A stretch of DNA of 9,213 nt from NCBI GenBank assembly GCA_021813065.1, contig JAKALZ010000044.1, forward strand, positions 847-10,059, read 5' to 3'. This document shows, in pieces, positions 5,294 to 9,213 of this stretch; the first letter of the stretch is position 1, and each line of letters opens with the position of its first letter. Under the pieces are notes generated by a model. That model searched no databases and was not told where the DNA came from. It worked only from the letters and a program-made list of their open reading frames with translations. The DNA comes from a bacterium. Its GTDB lineage: Bacteria; Spirochaetota; Spirochaetia; Treponematales; Rectinemataceae. The translations under genes and the position numbers were made by a program.

Positions 5294-6985
5294 CTAAAAG
5301 TGCAGCATCGAGCCGCCGAATTTTCTGTACTGGACTTTGAGCACGATCCTGATGAGCGATATCGCCACCGCCACAATGAGCACCAGGATGAGACTGTAGG
5401 CCGCCGCGGCGCCGAGGTTCCCCGACTCCACCTGCGCCATGATGTGTACGGTCATCAGATTCCACCTCGACGAGACGAGGAATATCGCCGCGCTCACCGC
5501 CGTCATGCCGCGCACAAAGGCGAACACGAGGCCTGAGAAGAAGGCAGGCAATATCATCGGCAGCGTCACCCGACTGAAGGTCTTCCTTGCATCCGCGCCT
5601 AGGTTGATAGCCGCCTCTTCAATCGAAGGATCGATCGACGACAGAATGGCTTTGCCCGACTCGATGCCCACCGGAATATACCTGAAAATGAAATTGAGCA
5701 GCAGGATCGCGAGCGTCCCCGTGAGCGCGAACGGCTTGTGATTGAAGGCCAGAATGTAGCCGATGCCGATCACGGTGCCTGGCACCGCGAAACTCAGCAT
5801 GCTCACCGACTCCACGAAGCGCCGCCCCGGAAAGCGCACGCGCACCACCAAGTAGGCGATCACCATCCCCAGAAGTCCCGCGAAGGGTGTCGCCGTGCCC
5901 GCGATCACGAGCGTGTCGCGCACCGCCTTGAAGCCTACGCCAAACACGAACTTGAAGTGGTCAAGCGTCGGACGATGGTCGAATCCCCAGACCTTGGCGA
6001 AAGCCCCCACGATGATCGAAAAGTATATCAGCGCAACAATGAGTGCCACGAAGGCACACACCGCGAAGAGCGCGACGCGCGCCCCCGGACTTACGATCTG
6101 CGTCGTAGACTGCTGAGGTTTTCCCGTCACTGTCGTATACTTACGCCTGCTCACGAGCCAGCGCTGCAGATAAAACGCGATGAGGGATGGAACAAGAAGG
6201 AGAATTGAGATCGCCGCGCCCTTGGGAAGATCGTACATGCCGACAATTTCAAGATACGCCTGCACTGAGAGAATCGGGAACTTGCTCCCCGCCAGGATGA
6301 GCGGATTTCCAAAATCAGCCAGCGTTTCGACAAAGAGCAGAAGAATCGAACTCGCGATGCCCGGGAAAGCCAATGGCAGCGTAACGCGCATAAAAACCTT
6401 CCATCGCGTGCCACCAAGGTCGAGCGCCGCGTCCTCGAGGATGGGGTTCATCGACTCGAGCACGCCTTTCAGCGTGAGGTACGAGACTGGAAAGAAGGTC
6501 ACGACCTGCGCGAGCAGCAATCCGTTGAATCCATACACGGGAAAATTCTGAATTCTCAGCAGATTCCAGGTAATGAGCCCATTATTGCCGAACAGCATGA
6601 TGATCGCGAGCGCGCCAATGAAAGGCGGCGACACAATCGGGATTATCGCGATCATATTGAAGAATTTCGAAAACGGAACTTTGGCGCGCGCGACCGCGAA
6701 GGCAAAAATAAAACCGAGAAGGCTGCCGATGAGCGCGGTCAGCGAGCTCATCATGAGGCTATTCCAGAAGGCCTTGCGGATGTACGCGGATTTCGCGACA
6801 TCGGCGTAGACCTTGAGCCCCAGCTTGCCGCCCCCGGTATCGAGGCTCGCCGCCCCCACCGATACGAGCGGATAGACCACAAATATCAAGAGTGATCCGG
6901 TGACCAGCAGGATAACCGCCAGCAACACCGGATCACGGGCGGCTCGCTTGAGATCGGCGGCCGCCCTCGATCCGATAGAAGGCAT
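5294..6985 (-). CDS. Fused two-domain ABC importer permease (FbpB-like)
   Basis: Inner-membrane permease with two complete BPD transport domains on one chain (563 residues from ATG 6985), as in iron-type FbpB permeases. Domain 1 spans about 20-280 and domain 2 about 300-550. Each carries an EAA coupling motif for the ATPase: EDAALDLG in the first (about 184-191) and EEAAINLG in the second (about 456-463), both followed by RVTLP. About twelve hydrophobic helices are visible, and the linker after about residue 278 is polar (RRKYTTVTGKPQQ). The GTG at 6988 directly precedes ATG 6985 and either may be the start. There is no strong Shine-Dalgarno, and the start lies only 4-7 nt after the substrate-binding protein stop, so translation is probably coupled. 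The stop is 8 nt before the ATPase start. One fused permease implies a homodomain-like single-chain channel rather than a PotB/PotC pair. Confidence 0.92.
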   Translation of the reverse strand: MPSIGSRAAADLKRAARDPVLLAVILLVTGSLLIFVVYPLVSVGAASLDTGGGKLGLKVYADVAKSAYIRKAFWNSLMMSSLTALIGSLLGFIFAFAVARAKVPFSKFFNMIAIIPIVSPPFIGALAIIMLFGNNGLITWNLLRIQNFPVYGFNGLLLAQVVTFFPVSYLTLKGVLESMNPILEDAALDLGGTRWKVFMRVTLPLAFPGIASSILLLFVETLADFGNPLILAGSKFPILSVQAYLEIVGMYDLPKGAAISILLLVPSLIAFYLQRWLVSRRKYTTVTGKPQQSTTQIVSPGARVALFAVCAFVALIVALIYFSIIVGAFAKVWGFDHRPTLDHFKFVFGVGFKAVRDTLVIAGTATPFAGLLGMVIAYLVVRVRFPGRRFVESVSMLSFAVPGTVIGIGYILAFNHKPFALTGTLAILLLNFIFRYIPVGIESGKAILSSIDPSIEEAAINLGADARKTFSRVTLPMILPAFFSGLVFAFVRGMTAVSAAIFLVSSRWNLMTVHIMAQVESGNLGAAAAYSLILVLIVAVAISLIRIVLKVQYRKFGGSMLHF

Positions 6986-6992
6986 CACACGC

Positions 6993-8000
6993 TCACTTCG
7001 CGCTGAGCACTTCGTTCACCCAGCGGTCAACGAGGCGCTTCTTCTGCTCTCCGGCCCAGATCACATCGACATCGATCGTCTTGAGCGACTCGAATGCGGG
7101 CATGCCCGGCCCGAGTGGAACACCGGCGATAACCGGATAGAAATAGGTCTTCTGATCCGTGTAGACCTTCTGCCCCTGCACCGAGGAGAGCCAATCGACG
7201 AGGGTTTGCGCCGCCTCGAGGTTTCTCGCTCCCTTCAGAATCGAAACCGCGGGCGCTTCAAACCACACGCCTTCCTTGGGGAAAATGACTTCAACGGGAA
7301 AACCCTTGTCGATCGCCTCGAAGAAGGCCGGTGTGAACTGGAGCGCGATCGCGCACTGTCCGACCTGGACCGCCTTCGAAGGCGCGGTGCCGGAGGAAGT
7401 GTAGGTTTGAACATTTGGCGCGAGTTTCTTCATGTAGTCGAAGGCCTTGTCTTCGCCCATCATCACCACGAGCGAAGCGACGATGTTGTAGGCGGTGCCC
7501 GAAGATTGCGGCGAGGGCATCTGAATCTGACCCTTGTAGGCGGGGTTTAGGAGGTCAGCCCAGCTCATCGGCTTTGGCGCTCCCATGCGAGCCAGCACTT
7601 CTTTGTTGACGGCGAACGCCATCGGGTTCATGTAGAAACTGCGCCAGTAGCCGTCAGGATCCTTGAATTCCTTCCCGAGTTTGTCGAAATTCGGGCCCTT
7701 GTACGCGACGGTCAATTTCTCCTCTTTTGCTACGATATGGTTTTCGCTCGGAGCGCCGAACCATACATCTGCCTGCGGATTGGCGGATTCGGCCTTGATT
7801 CGCGCGTACGCGGGGCCTGATGAGAGCTGCACGAACTGCACATTGATGCCTGTCTGCGCGGTAAACGCGTCAAAAATCTTCTTCGCGTTCACTTCATCGA
7901 CGCTGGAGTAGACGACGAGCGTTTGGCCGGCCTTGGCGAAAACCGGTACCGCGATCATGGCGATCGCGATCGCAAGCAACATTCCTCGTTTCACTGACAT
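6993..8000 (-). CDS. Periplasmic substrate-binding protein, Fe(III)/phosphonate/sugar-phosphate type (cluster D-like)
   Basis: Exported solute-binding protein of 335 residues that delivers ligand to the fused permease. The signal peptide is residues 1-22 or 1-24 (basic MSVKR, hydrophobic core, then VFA-KA-G). The mature protein begins TLVVYSSVDE (27-36), the standard start of FbpA/AfuA/PhnS/ThiB-like proteins. PQADVWFGAP (75-84) and the MPSPQSSGTAYN segment (about 161-172) are also typical. The late YFYPVIAGVP region matches the closing strand of the family. The consecutive tyrosines that bind ferric iron in FbpA (typically near the GEVALG..NHYY segment) are replaced here by AIALQFTPAFFEA, so a bare Fe(III) ligand is doubtful; phosphonate, sugar phosphate or another anion is possible. 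ATG 8000 is supported by AGGAGGTG 5 nt upstream (8006-8013). It is first in a three-gene operon. Confidence 0.88.
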   Translation of the reverse strand: MSVKRGMLLAIAIAMIAVPVFAKAGQTLVVYSSVDEVNAKKIFDAFTAQTGINVQFVQLSSGPAYARIKAESANPQADVWFGAPSENHIVAKEEKLTVAYKGPNFDKLGKEFKDPDGYWRSFYMNPMAFAVNKEVLARMGAPKPMSWADLLNPAYKGQIQMPSPQSSGTAYNIVASLVVMMGEDKAFDYMKKLAPNVQTYTSSGTAPSKAVQVGQCAIALQFTPAFFEAIDKGFPVEVIFPKEGVWFEAPAVSILKGARNLEAAQTLVDWLSSVQGQKVYTDQKTYFYPVIAGVPLGPGMPAFESLKTIDVDVIWAGEQKKRLVDRWVNEVLSAK

Positions 8001-8005
8001 GAAAG

Positions 8006-8013
8006 CACCTCCT
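8006..8013 (-). promoter_or_regulatory. Strong Shine-Dalgarno of the binding-protein gene
   Basis: AGGAGGTG on the minus strand is an extended match to the 16S anti-Shine-Dalgarno, consistent with the binding protein being made in excess over the weakly initiated permease. Confidence 0.85.
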
Positions 8014-8030
8014 GTAATGAATCATTTACA
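8013..8030. promoter_or_regulatory. Operator-like dyad over the importer transcription start
   Basis: TGTAATGAATCATTTACA has perfect TGTAA/TTACA outer arms (8013-8017 and 8026-8030). An inner palindrome, AATGA-A-TCATT (8016-8026), is offset within it. It lies between the predicted -10 box and the Shine-Dalgarno, the right place for a repressor. Fur-family boxes are comparably AT-rich dyads, but this is not a good match to the 19-bp Fur consensus, so the regulator is unassigned. Confidence 0.45.
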
Positions 8031-8035
8031 TTGAG

Positions 8036-8064
8036 ATTGTAGGTGCAGTTCGCGGAATTCGCAA
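8036..8064 (-). promoter_or_regulatory. Predicted sigma-70 promoter of the ABC importer operon
   Basis: On the minus strand, TTGCGA (8064-8059, 4/6), a 17-nt spacer and TACAAT (8041-8036, 5/6) predict a start near 8029 and a leader of about 29 nt, ending in the strong ribosome binding site. The spacing is ideal and it is the only good pair close to the gene. Confidence 0.6.
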
Positions 8065-8382
8065 GGTAAAATGTGGCTGCAAAGCAAATACTCAATATTG
8101 TCTACCCACCTAGGTGCTATTTCTTCTCAATTGCTGTATGATCCAAGGCAGAGAGATGGAAGAGACAACGTTGCCGCCGCTTTTCACTGCTTGTTCACGC
8201 TCGCTTATCCTGCCGAAAAGTATCCGCCAAACCGAGAATCCGAGAGCTTTCCAGATCATACACGGCAGAACGCCGAATATGATCGCCATGCGCATCTGGC
8301 GCATGTACGCAATTGAAGACCAGGATTCGCCCGCTCCCACCAGGGCAGAACCGCGCGAGAACCTGGAAAGAGGAATGCCACT
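8065..8382. other. Divergent intergenic region upstream of the RRM gene
   Basis: No convincing gene. It holds a perfect 10-bp palindrome CACCTAGGTG (8107-8116) and a hairpin CATGCGC/GCGCATG (8287-8293 and 8299-8305, 5-nt loop) in the probable RRM leader. The isolated -10-like hexamers TAAAAT (8067-8072) and TATGAT (about 8136-8141) have no good -35 partners. Open frames on both strands (for example 8110-8340 minus) lack Shine-Dalgarno sequences and recognisable motifs. The leader could be long and structured, but I cannot place the RRM promoter. Confidence 0.35.
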
Positions 8383-8673
8383 ATGGGCAAAAAGATCTAT
8401 GTAGGAAATCTGAGCTACTCCACGACCGATGACTCCCTGAGACAGCGTTTCGAGACCTATGGAACAGTCGAGTCGGCCCGTGTCGTCATGGACCGCGCGA
8501 GCGGAAGATCCAAAGGTTTCGGATTCGTCGAGATGAGCAACGACGCCGAGGCACAGGCCGCTATCGCGGGTGTCAATGGCCAGGAGCTCGACGGACGCGT
8601 GGTCAAGGCGAACGAAGCGCTGGACAAGCCCCGCGAGGATCGCGGTCGCGACCGCTACAGAAGCTCCTACTGA
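8383..8673 (+). CDS. Single-RRM RNA-binding protein
   Basis: Cytosolic 96-residue protein consisting of one RNA recognition motif and a short tail. RNP2 is IYVGNL (5-10) and RNP1 is KGFGFVEM (44-51), with the exposed aromatic residues that stack on RNA (Tyr6, Phe46, Phe48). The beta-alpha-beta-beta-alpha-beta fold is complete, ending at LDGRVVKANEA (69-79). The tail (80-96) is Arg/Asp-rich with a terminal RYRSSY, resembling the glycine/arginine tails of bacterial and cyanobacterial Rbp proteins, which act as RNA chaperones often linked to cold or stress. AAGAGGA (about 8368-8374) lies 8 nt before ATG 8383. A small charged-protein gene follows 42 nt downstream on the same strand with its own strong ribosome binding site, suggesting one operon. 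Confidence 0.93.
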   Translation: MGKKIYVGNLSYSTTDDSLRQRFETYGTVESARVVMDRASGRSKGFGFVEMSNDAEAQAAIAGVNGQELDGRVVKANEALDKPREDRGRDRYRSSY

Positions 8674-8715
8674 TTTAGAAACAAACCATTAAATAACCGC
8701 TTGGAGGCCTCAACC

Positions 8716-8877
8716 ATGAAACCGAACTATTCCTTCGAAAAACGACAGCGCGAACTCGCTAAAAAGCAGAAGCGCGAAGAAAAAATGCTCAAAAAGACCG
8801 AAAAGCGGGCAGAAAAAGAATCCTCCACGTCGGACACGCCATCCGAGATCGACACACCACCGACGCTGGAGGAATAA
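8716..8877 (+). CDS. Small highly charged protein (MKPNYSFEKRQ family) downstream of the RRM gene
   Basis: 53 residues, starting MKPNYSFEKRQRELAKKQKR. Residues 8-35 are nearly all Lys, Arg, Glu, Gln, Ala or Leu and should form a single charged helix. The tail (36-53) is Ser/Thr/Pro/Asp/Glu-rich and acidic. GGAGG (8703-8707) lies 8 nt before ATG 8716. I recognise this N-terminal signature from short hypothetical proteins of other bacteria, but no function is established to my knowledge. Close linkage to the RRM protein and the basic helix suggest a nucleic-acid or ribosome-associated role; that is inference. The TAA stop abuts the probable end of an ISL3-type insertion sequence, so the original C-terminus could have been longer. 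Confidence 0.8.
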   Translation: MKPNYSFEKRQRELAKKQKREEKMLKKTEKRAEKESSTSDTPSEIDTPPTLEE

Positions 8878-9213
8878 GCTTCCGCGATACACATACTCAA
8901 TAAAGTCCCGACCATAGGCTTGATCCTTCTTCACTCCACGCCCTAAGCGACATATCATGAACGGAGAAGAAAACCTCAACTCCAGGGGAGGAAGCGAGAT
9001 CCGAGCAGGGACTATGGTCGTCATCCGGCCGGGTTCGGCATGTCGTCGGACCCCGGGCTTCTTCTGTCCGCTCAGCAAGACCCTACGCCGCAGCAGATCG
9101 AAGTTGGCCCTGCCATAGCCCTGACGCTTGATCAGCTTCACGCGATTGACCTGACCCTCTAACTGCCCATTGGACCACTGCAAGAGAAATGCAGCCTCGA
9201 CGGCAGCTCGGTC
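8878..9213 (-). mobile_element. ISL3-family insertion sequence, 3' end only (continues past the window)
   Basis: The right part encodes the C-terminus of an ISL3 transposase on the minus strand. The left boundary is placed just after the TAA at 8875-8877, where GCTTCCGCGATACACATA begins. This resembles the CTTCCGC-type terminal inverted repeats of ISL3 elements as I remember them. Because the other end lies outside the window, neither the inverted repeat match nor the 8-bp target duplication can be confirmed; the boundary may be off by some bases. Confidence 0.55.
9060..9213 (-). CDS. ISL3-family transposase, C-terminal fragment
   Basis: The minus frame entering from the right edge reads AAVEAAFLLQWSNGQLEGQVNRVKLIKRQ..., then YGRANFDLLRRRVLLS. 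The W-S-N-G-Q-x-E-G-x-V-N-R-x-K-x-x-K-R-x-x-Y-G-R-x-x-F-D-L-L pattern is the highly conserved end of DDE transposases of the ISL3 family; the Glu in the EGQ segment belongs to the catalytic DDE triad region. Everything upstream, including the two Asp residues, is outside the window. ISL3 proteins normally stop shortly after RRRVL, but this frame has no stop until 8710-8712, so the end coordinate marks the last family-like residues, not a stop codon. It may be a decayed copy or an allele with an extended tail. Confidence 0.85.

Noticed and set aside
5286..5465. 60-codon N-terminal extension of the ATPase
   Set aside because: It lies within the permease coding region on the same strand; AGGAG upstream of ATG 5285 and the family start at MSVKLLN decide against it.
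5738..6208. 156-codon plus-strand ORF opposite the permease
   Set aside because: Antisense shadow with biased composition, no ribosome binding site and no motif.
6900..7550. 216-codon plus-strand ORF opposite the permease/binding-protein junction
   Set aside because: Crosses two real genes on the other strand and shows no recognisable domain.
8110..8340. 76-codon minus-strand ORF with a hydrophobic stretch, between importer and RRM gene
   Set aside because: GTG start without Shine-Dalgarno and no family resemblance; it might be a small membrane protein but evidence is too thin to call.

Overview
The window is GC-rich bacterial chromosome with compact genes, Shine-Dalgarno starts and short AT-rich intergenic promoters. 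It contains no rRNA, tRNA, CRISPR array or phage module. The lipoprotein signal peptide has a relaxed lipobox (LFSC), and the mature protein is Ala/Lys/Asp-rich and probably helical. Together with a bacterial RRM-type RNA-binding protein and lipoate scavenging, this is compatible with a GC-rich spirochaete. That placement is an inference, not a demonstration.

Layout. (1) 2-1129, plus strand: 3' part of an SLC13/ArsB-NhaD-type anion permease whose N-terminus lies outside the window, followed by a nitroreductase-family flavoprotein (1297-1872). (2) 1873-2150: no confident gene, only two inverted repeats and a short ORF overlapping the end of the next gene. One repeat is a terminator-like hairpin facing the minus strand. 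(3) 2151-3170, minus: lipoate-protein ligase A, apparently leaderless. (4) 3272-3871, minus: an alanine-rich lipoprotein with a near-consensus promoter and a clear intrinsic terminator. (5) 4098-8000, minus: a three-gene ABC importer operon in the order substrate-binding protein, fused double-domain permease, ATPase. The family is the Fe(III)/phosphonate/sugar-phosphate (FbpABC/PhnSTUV/AfuABC-like) group. (6) 8383-8877, plus, divergent from the importer: a single-RRM RNA-binding protein followed by a 53-residue highly charged protein. (7) From about 8878 to the right edge, minus: the 3' end of an ISL3-family insertion sequence with the C-terminus of its transposase.

How the parts work together. 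The importer genes are tightly packed (4-8 nt junctions) and are probably made from one promoter with an operator-like dyad over its start site. The RRM protein and the small charged protein look like a two-gene unit. LplA and the lipoprotein have separate promoters, divided by the lipoprotein terminator.

No unmistakably new system is present. The points most worth a second look are: the promoter-proximal repeat cluster upstream of the lipoprotein; the terminator built over the nitroreductase stop codon; the probable leaderless lplA; the importer's lack of the ferric-binding tyrosine pair; the linker inserted in the ATPase TOBE region; and the IS transposase frame that reads past its expected end.
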